Assembly: GCA_002402945.1 (NCBI GenBank)
Contig: DHGV01000056.1
Coordinates: 1 to 20,297, forward strand
DNA: 20,297 nucleotides
Source of the DNA: Pelotomaculum sp. UBA4789
Lineage (GTDB): Bacteria > Bacillota > Desulfotomaculia > Desulfotomaculales > Pelotomaculaceae
Direction of reading: 5' to 3'
The position numbers and the translations under genes were made by a program. Positions 13,416 through 20,297 of this stretch are shown here, piece after piece (position 1 is the stretch's first letter; the number at the start of each line of letters is the position of its first letter). Under the pieces are notes generated by a model. The model saw only the letters and a program-made list of their open reading frames with translations, was not told the DNA's origin and searched no databases.

Positions 13416-14561
13416 TTAATTATGCCGGTTTACCCATTTGCTTTTGTGAACACGCGGTACACGGTGGCTGACCATGCAGACAACTTCGTAGTTAATGGTG
13501 CCCAACAAACCGGCAATCTCGTCAGTTGTAATTTCCTGATCTCCCTGGCGCCCGATCAATACAGCTTCATCACCCACCGCAGTACCGGGGATATGTCCTA
13601 CGTCAACCATCACCTGGTCCATGCAGACCCTGCCGATCACAGGGGCGCGCCGGCCATGAAGCAGAGCGCATCCTTTCGAGGATAAAAGCCTGGAATAACC
13701 GTCGGCATAGCCCAGGGGAAGAGTGGCTATGACTGTATTGTTTTCAGTGCTGTGGGTGCATCCGTAACTAACTTTGAAGCCGGCTGGAACTTCCTTCACA
13801 TAGGCCACTTTTGCTTTTAGGCTCATCACGGGGCGCAGTTTGATCCTGCTGTGCTCAACCTCATCGGAAGGATAAAGACCGTAGATAATAATACCCGCCC
13901 TGACCAGGTCCAGATGGGTTTCTGGCATTTCCATCAAGGCCGCGCTGTTAGCTGCGTGTTTTATGGGTATCTCAAGCCCATGCCGGCGCAGTTCTTCGAT
14001 CAGCATAGTAAATTTTTCTAATTGTTCTTTTGTATATGCCTTGTCAGCCAGATCAGCAGCGGCAAAGTGGGTAAATATCCCTTCCACTTCCAGGCGCCGG
14101 TTCCTCGCCAGGATCAGGATTTCTCTTACTGCTCCCGGCCCGGCAACCCAGCCTATACGACCCATCCCGGTATCAATTTTTAAATGCACCTTGGCCCGCG
14201 TCCCTTGTGCAGAGGCGGCCTCCGCCAGAGCCAGGGCCATGTCGCTGGTGTATACAGCCTGGGATAAACGGCTCCTGACCACGTCAGCCGACTGCTCAGG
14301 GGGCAGGTAGCCCAGGATCAATATTGGAGCCTCTATACCGGCCTCCCTCAGCGTTAAGCCTTCATCCAACCTGGCCACGCCGAGCCAGTCGGCGCCGCCG
14401 GCCAGGACTGTGCGACTCACTTCCACTGCCCCATGGCCATAGCCATTAGCCTTGACCACTGCCATAATTTTAGACATGGGATTGGTGATCTTTCTAACTT
14501 CGCTTATATTGCTGGCTAAAGCGTCCAAATCGATTTCCGCCCATACCGGAACAATAGACAA
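13416..14561 (-). CDS. alr: Alanine racemase
   Basis: This PLP enzyme interconverts L- and D-alanine for peptidoglycan. The PLP lysine is K37 in VVKANGYGHG, the second catalytic base is Y266 in KVSYGCTHST, GMGRIG (132-137) is the usual substrate-binding loop region, and RVCMDQVMVDV (311-321) is the family signature. The chosen start is TTG 14561, giving MSIVPVWAEIDLDAL (381 residues) with AGAAGGTG 6 nt before it; a GTG three codons upstream is an alternative but lies on top of that ribosome site. It begins after the ald terminator, so it probably has its own promoter, and ends 90 nt before the first P-II gene. Confidence 0.95.
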   Translation of the reverse strand: MSIVPVWAEIDLDALASNISEVRKITNPMSKIMAVVKANGYGHGAVEVSRTVLAGGADWLGVARLDEGLTLREAGIEAPILILGYLPPEQSADVVRSRLSQAVYTSDMALALAEAASAQGTRAKVHLKIDTGMGRIGWVAGPGAVREILILARNRRLEVEGIFTHFAAADLADKAYTKEQLEKFTMLIEELRRHGLEIPIKHAANSAALMEMPETHLDLVRAGIIIYGLYPSDEVEHSRIKLRPVMSLKAKVAYVKEVPAGFKVSYGCTHSTENNTVIATLPLGYADGYSRLLSSKGCALLHGRRAPVIGRVCMDQVMVDVGHIPGTAVGDEAVLIGRQGDQEITTDEIAGLLGTINYEVVCMVSHRVPRVHKSKWVNRHN

Positions 14562-14629
14562 AAACCACACCTTCTCTTTGATTGTAAGTATTATCCGACA
14601 ATTTTTTCTTCTATGTTATTATATTTCCT

Positions 14630-14664
14630 CAATAAAAAATAAAACCCTGTTTGTAAACAGGGTT
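14630..14664 (-). terminator. Intrinsic terminator after ald
   Basis: AACCCTGTTT and AAACAGGGTT (14643-14652, 14655-14664) make a perfect 10-bp stem. On the minus strand it is followed by TTTTATTTTTTATT. It lies about 90 nt past the ald stop and before alr, so it separates the two transcription units. There is no T-run on the plus strand. Confidence 0.9.
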
Positions 14665-14752
14665 GGGTACCTTAAAATTTATCCGCATTATATGATTTGT
14701 TTACCGGTGCTGCGGGCTATACTGGTTGGGCTATTCCCTTGTTAATTGTTCA

Positions 14753-15871
14753 TCACTTCAATACATCGTTCAGCTCACAGCTTTCCTTATTCAATGACTC
14801 CCCCACCGCCCGGCAGGTAATATTTCCTTTATAAACATTGACACCACGGGCTATGGCAGGATTGTCATGAATCGCTTTCACATAGCCTTTATTGGCAAGT
14901 TCCAGCACATACGGCAGGGTGGCGTTGGTCAGGGCAAAAGTGGAAGTGCGGGCGACCGCGCCTGGCATATTTACCACAGCATAATGAAGAACACCGTGTT
15001 TCTCAAAAACCGGATCGCTGTGCGTGGTGTCCCGGTCCACAGTCTCTACAGAACCGCCCTGGTCAATTGACACATCAACAATTACAGATCCCGGTTTCAT
15101 CTGTTTGACCATTTCTTCAGTTACCATCTTTGGCGCCTTGGCCCCCACAACCAGGACCGCTCCTATTAAAAGATCCGCATTACGAACGGCCTGCTCTACA
15201 TTGAACTGGTTTGATACTACGGTTTTGATCCTCCCGCCGTAGAGATCATCCAGGTAGCGCAGCCTATCCTCGTTCCGATCTATAACCGTAACCTGCGCCC
15301 CCATGCCCACAGCTATTTTTAAGGCGTTCGATCCCACCGTGCCTGCGCCGGTAATAACAACTTCCGCTGCGGGAACGCCCGGTACACCGCCGAGCAGTAC
15401 CCCTCTCCCGCCACAGGGCTTCTCAAGAAAGCGCGCTCCAACCTGCACCGCCATCCTGCCGGCTACCTCGCTCATCGGGATCAGCAGCGGCAGCGTGCCG
15501 TTGTCAAGCTGAATAGTCTCATAAGCAATGGCAATTACTTTCTTTTCGACTAAAACACTTGTCAGTTCCGGCCCCCGGGCAAGATGCAGGTAGGTAAACA
15601 GGACCTGACCCTCACGCAGCATGGCATATTCACTGGAAAGGGGCTCTTTTACCTTCAATAGAATATCCGACCAGGTAAATATCTCTGATATGGAGTCCAT
15701 CATATCGGCGCCTGCTGATATAAAGTCCTCATTGCTGATACCGCTGCCCAAACCGGCGCCGGTTTCAATCAGCAGTTTATGCCCCTCTTTGGTCAGAGTC
15801 TGGACTCCCGCCGGCGTAACAGCCACACGGTCTTCATCAGGCTTTATTTCTTTCGGCACTCCAATTATCAA
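14753..15871 (-). CDS. ald: Alanine dehydrogenase
   Basis: Ald catalyses NAD-dependent interconversion of L-alanine with pyruvate and ammonia. The protein (372 residues, normal length) has R15, K75 and H96, the substrate-binding and catalytic residues of the family, the Rossmann motif GAGTVG (175-180) and D270 in VDVSIDQGG. Translation starts at a TTG preceded by GGGGAGGG at good spacing. It lies between nnr (97 nt upstream) and its own terminator. It could assimilate or release ammonia depending on conditions, which fits a nitrogen-metabolism neighbourhood, though the acpS-nnr-alr block it interrupts is housekeeping. Confidence 0.95.
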   Translation of the reverse strand: MIIGVPKEIKPDEDRVAVTPAGVQTLTKEGHKLLIETGAGLGSGISNEDFISAGADMMDSISEIFTWSDILLKVKEPLSSEYAMLREGQVLFTYLHLARGPELTSVLVEKKVIAIAYETIQLDNGTLPLLIPMSEVAGRMAVQVGARFLEKPCGGRGVLLGGVPGVPAAEVVITGAGTVGSNALKIAVGMGAQVTVIDRNEDRLRYLDDLYGGRIKTVVSNQFNVEQAVRNADLLIGAVLVVGAKAPKMVTEEMVKQMKPGSVIVDVSIDQGGSVETVDRDTTHSDPVFEKHGVLHYAVVNMPGAVARTSTFALTNATLPYVLELANKGYVKAIHDNPAIARGVNVYKGNITCRAVGESLNKESCELNDVLK

Positions 15872-15968
15872 GGTTAACCCTCCCCACTGTTATTTTTAAC
15901 TATTACTATATATAAAAGGTTCCATAACGATAATGCGACTCTATTACGAAAACAGGGACATGTCAGGA

Positions 15969-17516
15969 TCACACCAACCCCTTTGTGACAGCCGGCAGCG
16001 CGGATATTATATCACCGGCGATTAAACCCATCATGCCCTTATCTGCCGCTGCCTGATCACCGGCCAGCCCATGCAGGTATGCTCCAGCTGCGGCGGCGAG
16101 GGCCGGCTTCATCCCCTGGGCGATCAGGGAAGCAATCATCCCCGTAAGGACATCGCCGCTCCCAGCTGTTGCCATGCCCGGATTTCCGGTGGAATTAATA
16201 TAAACAGCGCCGTCAGGCGCCGCAACCACTGTTCTGGCGCCTTTCAGCAGCGTGACTACATTCCAGTCTGCTGCCGCTTTAACCGCATTGCCAATCCTGT
16301 CTTCCTGAATATTCTTTGGTGTAACCCCCATCAGCCTTGCCATTTCGCCCGGATGCGGCGTTATGACGCCAGGCGCCTGTAATTTGCTTAAAATATGTGT
16401 TTCTCCGGCCAGGGCATTCAGGGCGTCAGCATCCAGCACACAGGGGATTTTCAGTGAAGGAAGCAGATCCCTGACTAGTGTTATCACCCCGGGTGACTGG
16501 GAAAGGCCTGGGCCCAAGGCCAGCACATCCATATCCTCCAGCAGGGCCAGGATTTTCTTGCCTGCTTCCCTGCTCAGACTGCCATTGCCGTCGTCGGGCA
16601 GCGGGACAGTCATCACCTCGGTCATTTTCCCTTCCATAATAGCGTGCAGTGTTTCAGGCGCCGCTACTGTGACTAGCCCTGCCCCGGATCTTATGGCTGC
16701 TTCGCCGGCCAGGCTTGCCGCACCGGTCATACCTCTGGAACCGGCAACGACAAGCACCCTGCCAAAATTACCTTTATGTGCGAGGGAGGGGCGGGAAGGC
16801 AGCCAATCTTTAACGTAATCAGCTGTGATCAGGTATCTATGAGGCGCGGCCTTTTCAATTAATACACCAGGCAGTGATATATCGGCGACTGTTATCTCAC
16901 CCGTATAGTCAGCGCCTGGCTCAAGGAACATCCCCAACTTCGGCAGACCGAAAGTAACTGTATAATTTGCCCGGACACACGGCCCGTTTACCCTGCCGGT
17001 ATCGGCTTCGAGTCCGGAAGGGACGTCGACCGCCACAATAGGCTTGCCGCTCTTGTTCAAAACCTCGATAATCCGGCCCGCTTTCTCCGGCATTTTACCT
17101 TTGAATCCGGTTCCATAAACAGCATCGACAATGAGATCTGTGTTCAGCAGGGCCAGTCTGGCGATATTGCTTCCATCACCCTGATTGACCGTATAAACTT
17201 TTTGTCCCATTTTCCGCCAGATCTCAAAGTTAACCGCCGCATCACCGGTAATTTCACCTGTACTGACCAGTGAAAGTACTTTTACCTCGGCGCCCATGTT
17301 CAGAAGATGGCGGGCTGCAACATACCCATCACCGCCATTGTTGCCCTTGCCTGTAAAAACAGTGACTATCCTGCCCCGGACATCACCAGTCACGCGCCGG
17401 ATCAAATCCACTACCTGCCGGCCGGCATTTTCCATCAGGACCAGTCCGGAAATACCATAGTCCTCATAAGCTGCTTTGTCCAGCGCTTTCATTTCATCTG
17501 CAGTGACAATCCGCAA
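15969..17516 (-). CDS. nnr: Bifunctional NAD(P)H-hydrate epimerase / ADP-dependent dehydratase
   Basis: This metabolite-repair enzyme restores damaged NAD(P)H: the N-terminal half epimerises hydrated NAD(P)HX and the C-terminal half dehydrates it. The N-terminal YjeF domain (about 1-220) shows GKGNNGGDGYVAARH (57-70) and DVPSGLEADTG (164-174). The C-terminal ribokinase-like domain (about 230-510) shows HKGNFG (247-252), LGPGL (334-338), TPHPGE (386-391) and AGSGDVLTG (451-459) with the catalytic Asp at 455. The 515-residue length is normal for the fused bacterial form. The TTG start comes directly after the acpS stop with AGGAGG 8 nt before it, so the two genes are cotranscribed, a common pairing in Bacillota. 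Confidence 0.95.
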   Translation of the reverse strand: MRIVTADEMKALDKAAYEDYGISGLVLMENAGRQVVDLIRRVTGDVRGRIVTVFTGKGNNGGDGYVAARHLLNMGAEVKVLSLVSTGEITGDAAVNFEIWRKMGQKVYTVNQGDGSNIARLALLNTDLIVDAVYGTGFKGKMPEKAGRIIEVLNKSGKPIVAVDVPSGLEADTGRVNGPCVRANYTVTFGLPKLGMFLEPGADYTGEITVADISLPGVLIEKAAPHRYLITADYVKDWLPSRPSLAHKGNFGRVLVVAGSRGMTGAASLAGEAAIRSGAGLVTVAAPETLHAIMEGKMTEVMTVPLPDDGNGSLSREAGKKILALLEDMDVLALGPGLSQSPGVITLVRDLLPSLKIPCVLDADALNALAGETHILSKLQAPGVITPHPGEMARLMGVTPKNIQEDRIGNAVKAAADWNVVTLLKGARTVVAAPDGAVYINSTGNPGMATAGSGDVLTGMIASLIAQGMKPALAAAAGAYLHGLAGDQAAADKGMMGLIAGDIISALPAVTKGLV

Positions 17517-17927
17517 TTACAAAACCTCCTTACCCTCGGCAACGGCAAAAGCCACTGCTTGATCGCGATTATGAGATATACTGATCAGCACCGCAGTGAT
17601 CCCCTTGTTTTTCGCTATATTAGCTGCCGCACCATGCAGTATGATCTCCGGGCGGCCACCACTCGTCCTTGTGACTTCAACATCTGCCAGGCCGCAGCCG
17701 GCCATACCAGTACCCATGGCCTTCAAAACTGCTTCCTTGGCGGCAAAACGAGCGGCGTAACAGGAAAACCTGTCTTTCCTCGCATCGCAGAAACTCCTCT
17801 CGCCAGGTGTGAAAATCTTTTCCAATAAACGTTCACCGCTGCGCTCGGAAGCCCGTTTCAACCTTTCAATCTCAATGATATCAGTTCCAACGCCGATTAT
17901 TCCTGCCGGCGGTTTAATTTGCGTCAT
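17517..17927 (-). CDS. acpS: Holo-[acyl-carrier-protein] synthase
   Basis: AcpS transfers 4'-phosphopantetheine from CoA to apo-ACP, making it competent for fatty-acid synthesis. Signature motifs are GVGTDIIEI (12-20) with Mg-binding D16, FAAKEAVLKAMGTG (61-74) with E65, and SISH (116-119). Taking the ATG at 17927, preceded by GAGGGG at 6-7 nt, gives 136 residues. An ATG six codons upstream (17945) is in frame but has only AT-rich sequence before it. It leads the acpS-nnr unit and follows a 240-nt region holding the terminator of the upstream regulator gene. Confidence 0.94.
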   Translation of the reverse strand: MTQIKPPAGIIGVGTDIIEIERLKRASERSGERLLEKIFTPGERSFCDARKDRFSCYAARFAAKEAVLKAMGTGMAGCGLADVEVTRTSGGRPEIILHGAAANIAKNKGITAVLISISHNRDQAVAFAVAEGKEVL

Positions 17928-17972
17928 TGGCAGCCCCTCAGACATTTTATATAATATATGGTCAGCGTTAAA

Positions 17973-18044
17973 GATCCGGGAAAGATCACTAGTATGGATC
18001 TTGGGATCCTAAAATTCACCAGAGATCCATTTAAAGGATTTTAG
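17973..18044. other. GATC cluster and inverted repeat upstream of acpS
   Basis: Five GATC sites occur in about 55 bp (17973, 17984, 17997, 18005, 18024), and CTAAAAT (18009-18015) is inverted as ATTTTAG (18038-18044). A TATAAT-like -10 (18045-18050, minus strand) lies beside it without a clear -35. It could be a promoter/operator region for acpS; no known regulator site was recognised. Confidence 0.3.
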
Positions 18045-18069
18045 ATTATATCGTTTCTCCGGTAAAGAT

Positions 18070-18109
18070 AAAAAACCTGCCTGTCAGACAGCAAATATTC
18101 CAGCAGGCA
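18070..18109 (-). terminator. Intrinsic terminator after the LytTR regulator gene
   Basis: CCTGC (18076-18080) pairs with GCAGG (18103-18107), or in a shifted register TGCCTG (18078-18083) with CAGGCA (18104-18109), and the loop can fold further. On the minus strand a run of six T follows (18075-18070). It lies about 80 nt past the regulator stop. Confidence 0.7.
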
Positions 18110-18185
18110 ACACCAACTATCTCTTGTGTCGCCGCATTTGTTATTCGCATAAATTCTTCAGTCAGGATTAATAGTTTTAATTAAA

Positions 18186-18986
18186 TTAGAACCCCAATAT
18201 TTTCCTTAATTTTTTAGCCTGCGCCCGGCTGACCGGCACTTCACTTCGTTCTTTGTCTTCAACTATCAAATTATAAGTACCATTGAAAAATGGTACAATT
18301 TCTTTTACCTTGTGGAGGTTTACCAGGTAGCACCGGTGTGTTCGGAAAAATATCTGGGGATTCAGCCTGGCCTCAAGCTCTTTCAGGGTGAAACGCGTAT
18401 AGAGCTTGTCTGCGGCTGTTTTTATATAAACATTGTCCTGTTCTGTAAAGGCATAAAAAATATCAGAACCGCTGACAAGGATAGTCTTGCCCTGTTTTTC
18501 AGCAGGCACCCGGTCAATCTTAAACTGCACATGATCCGCCTGACCGGCCTTGGTTTCGTTATCGCGCAGCCCATGGTCTTCAACGGCTGGTCCGGCCAGC
18601 ACAGGACTTACATTCATCTCGCGGGTTATTTTAAGGACCTTGTCGATTGCTTTTTTTAGACGTTTTGGCTCGATCGGCTTTAAGATATAATCAACAGCGT
18701 TAACGTCAAAAGCCGAGACCGCAAACTCATCAAAGGCTGTGACAAAAATAATATAAGGCCGGTTCGGCATGTCCTGTATCGCCGCCCCCAATTCCAAACC
18801 GCTCATACCCGGCATGGATATATCCAGAAAAAGGACCTGGTAGTCCAAAGCCTTGATCAAGGTTAAAGCTTCCTGGGCGTTGGTTGCCTCACCGACAATC
18901 TCGATGTTATCAAATTCACTTAAAGCATAACGCATTTCCTGCCTGGCTGGATACTCATCATCTATAATTAATGCTTTCAATTTCAC
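18186..18986 (-). CDS. LytTR-family response regulator
   Basis: This is a two-component regulator with an N-terminal receiver domain and a C-terminal LytTR DNA-binding domain. Counting from the GTG at 18986, the acidic pocket is D9-D10, the phosphoacceptor is D55 in LFLDISMPG, and the switch Thr/Lys are T83 (FVTAFDE) and K103 (YILKPIE). A linker of about 40 residues leads to LytTR (about 165-266), with FFRTHRCYLVNL typical of the family. Alternative starts are ATG 18992 and the frame opening at 19010; AAGGGGG lies 8 nt before the GTG and only 2 nt before the ATG. The gene overlaps the kinase gene by about 30 nt, so the pair is coexpressed. Targets are unknown; relatives regulate autolysis, pyruvate uptake or carbon starvation genes. 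Confidence 0.92.
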   Translation of the reverse strand: MKLKALIIDDEYPARQEMRYALSEFDNIEIVGEATNAQEALTLIKALDYQVLFLDISMPGMSGLELGAAIQDMPNRPYIIFVTAFDEFAVSAFDVNAVDYILKPIEPKRLKKAIDKVLKITREMNVSPVLAGPAVEDHGLRDNETKAGQADHVQFKIDRVPAEKQGKTILVSGSDIFYAFTEQDNVYIKTAADKLYTRFTLKELEARLNPQIFFRTHRCYLVNLHKVKEIVPFFNGTYNLIVEDKERSEVPVSRAQAKKLRKILGF

Positions 18987-20295
18987 CGACATATCCCCCT
19001 TCCTCACCACTTTCTTCGTTCAGGGGAATTCTGACGTAAACATCAGTGCCCTTATCTATTTCGCTTTCGATTCTCAGCCCATATTCCTCCCCGTATAGAC
19101 TTTTAAGACGCTCGTGTACATTACTTAAACCAACTCCGTTGCCGGAGCCAAAACCGGGCAGGAGAATCTTGGGCAGCCTCTCGCTGTCTATCCCAACACC
19201 ATCATCTTTGATTTCAAATAGCATTTCCCCTTTGACAAGTTTAGCCGAGATCGTAACCGTTCCGGGGCTCATTTTCGGCTGCACACCATGCTTGACGGCA
19301 TTTTCAACCAGCGGCTGCAGGGTGAGCACGGGCACCTGGAGATCGAGCAAGGCTGGGTCAATATTACTCTGTACTTTCAGTTTTTCACGGAAGCGGGCTT
19401 TTTCGAGATAGAGGTAGGTGTTGACATATTCTATCTCTTCTCTTAGTGTATTATAATGCCCATGCCTCTTTAAAGTCTGCCGGAAGAAAGACGCCAGGCG
19501 GATCAGGAGCTTCCTTGAAGTATCCGGATTGGTCCGGGTATAGGTGATTATGGTGTTTAAGGTATTGAATAAGAAGTGGGGATTGATCTGGGCGTGCAGG
19601 GCGTCAAGCTCCGCTTTCGTCACCAGCTGCGCCTGCCGGTCCAGTTCCGCCAGTTCCATTTGAAGCCCCAACAGCTGGGCTACGGCCAATGCCAGCTTTA
19701 CAACGGAAGGCTGGAGGTCTCCCTGGATGGTCTGGTAAAGCTTGACCGTTCCGGCGACCTCACCCTTGCAGATCAGCGGCGCAATGACAGCAGACTGCAG
19801 TGTGCAGTTTTTTTCCGGGCACTGAAGACCTTTCTTGTCTTTGATGATGATTAATTCCCCTGTTTCCACAGCCTGTTTTGTCGCATAGGTAATAATTGGC
19901 CCGCCTGCTTTATGGTGATCGGAACATTCTCCGATATATGCCAGCACCTTTTCGCGGTCTGTTACTGCCACCGCGGACACATCGCTTAATTTCAGGATAA
20001 TTTCTGCTGTCTTATATGCGGTTTCTTCATTGAGGCCGCGTCTTAAATATGGCAGTGTTTCATTAGCTATCTGCAGGGTGGGGTCAATAGGGTGCTCATC
20101 CAGTTTTATTTTTATAACCCTGTGCTTTTGAATGTATTCCACGACCAGGTAAGTGGCCAGGGCGCTGGCCAGTAACATAATGGCAATAACCAGCCATAAA
20201 TCAGGTTTAATCAGGGTTATCAACCCAACCAAAAACAGTTGAATCAGGCACCAGCGCAAAATGATGCCGCCATTGATGCTTGTGAATTTACTCAT
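18958..20295 (-). CDS. LytS-type sensor histidine kinase
   Basis: This membrane kinase is the partner of the LytTR regulator. Two hydrophobic helices (about 10-28 and 33-52) precede a GAF-like domain (about 78-215), then the His_kinase region with phosphoacceptor H240 in HAQINPHFLFN, and an ATPase domain with N-box N331 (LVENAVKHG), DDGVGI (364-369) and GFGSGNGVGL (381-390). Classical LytS/BtsS proteins have a five- or six-helix 5TMR_LYT sensor before GAF; only two helices are seen here. The first ATG is 2 nt from the window edge, so the true start and any further N-terminal sequence cannot be judged. Cysteines at 124, 159, 164 and 176 cluster in the GAF region and might sense redox state or bind metal (inference). 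Confidence 0.9.
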   Translation of the reverse strand: MSKFTSINGGIILRWCLIQLFLVGLITLIKPDLWLVIAIMLLASALATYLVVEYIQKHRVIKIKLDEHPIDPTLQIANETLPYLRRGLNEETAYKTAEIILKLSDVSAVAVTDREKVLAYIGECSDHHKAGGPIITYATKQAVETGELIIIKDKKGLQCPEKNCTLQSAVIAPLICKGEVAGTVKLYQTIQGDLQPSVVKLALAVAQLLGLQMELAELDRQAQLVTKAELDALHAQINPHFLFNTLNTIITYTRTNPDTSRKLLIRLASFFRQTLKRHGHYNTLREEIEYVNTYLYLEKARFREKLKVQSNIDPALLDLQVPVLTLQPLVENAVKHGVQPKMSPGTVTISAKLVKGEMLFEIKDDGVGIDSERLPKILLPGFGSGNGVGLSNVHERLKSLYGEEYGLRIESEIDKGTDVYVRIPLNEESGEEGGYVGEIESINYR

Positions 20296-20297
20296 AG

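Noticed and set aside
1..20297. CRISPR array, tRNA, rRNA, complete insertion sequence or prophage
   Set aside because: No regular direct repeats, cloverleaf-like sequence, rRNA segments, transposase or integrase frames were seen.

Overview
The window is a continuous stretch of genes that all read on the minus strand, so transcription runs from high to low coordinates. It carries a compact Mo-type nitrogen-fixation operon of the kind found in strict anaerobes, with ammonium-transport and nitrogen-sensing genes upstream. The gene order (nifH-nifI1-nifI2-nifD-nifK-nifE-nifN-nifB-ferredoxin-anfO-nifV), the short NifK, the extra segment in NifD, strong AGGAGG-type ribosome sites, frequent GTG/TTG starts and the acpS-nnr-alr block all point to an anaerobic, spore-former-like Bacillota, most likely of the Desulfotomaculum/Pelotomaculum group. 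That placement is inference.

Layout in transcription order. (1) 20295-18186: a LytS-type sensor kinase and a LytTR response regulator, closed by an intrinsic terminator near 18070-18109. (2) 17927-13416: housekeeping genes acpS, bifunctional nnr (NAD(P)H-hydrate repair), ald (alanine dehydrogenase, followed by a strong terminator) and alr (alanine racemase). (3) 13325-10690: P-II gene, amtB ammonium channel, second P-II gene. amtB has a near-consensus sigma-A promoter and a leader of roughly 280 nt full of mutually exclusive hairpins. (4) 10541-4673: nifH, nifI1, nifI2, nifD, nifK, nifE, tightly packed with 4-8 nt overlaps at several junctions and visibly GC-rich. (5) 4388-76: nifN, nifB, a 2Fe-2S ferredoxin, anfO and nifV, visibly more AT-rich and separated from nifE by a 284-nt spacer holding small palindromes.

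How it works together: AmtB and its P-II partners sense and admit ammonium. NifH and NifDK form nitrogenase. NifI1/NifI2 are the P-II-like pair that in methanogens inhibits NifDK when ammonium appears. NifE, NifN, NifB and NifV make FeMo-co and its homocitrate. The regulatory highlight is a shared RNA architecture before amtB and before nifH: a small hairpin of form GC-NNNGAC-GC overlaps the 5' arm of an intrinsic terminator, so the two structures exclude each other. This predicts control of both transcripts by antitermination, plausibly through an ANTAR-type RNA-binding regulator encoded elsewhere.

Two genes at the distal end look damaged. The ferredoxin frame is interrupted by a TAA exactly where the family normally has Tyr, with the rest of the protein still readable downstream. 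nifV loses family resemblance and stops at about 279 codons beside a near-duplicated, palindrome-rich segment with an apparent one-base shift. These are either real decay or sequence errors.
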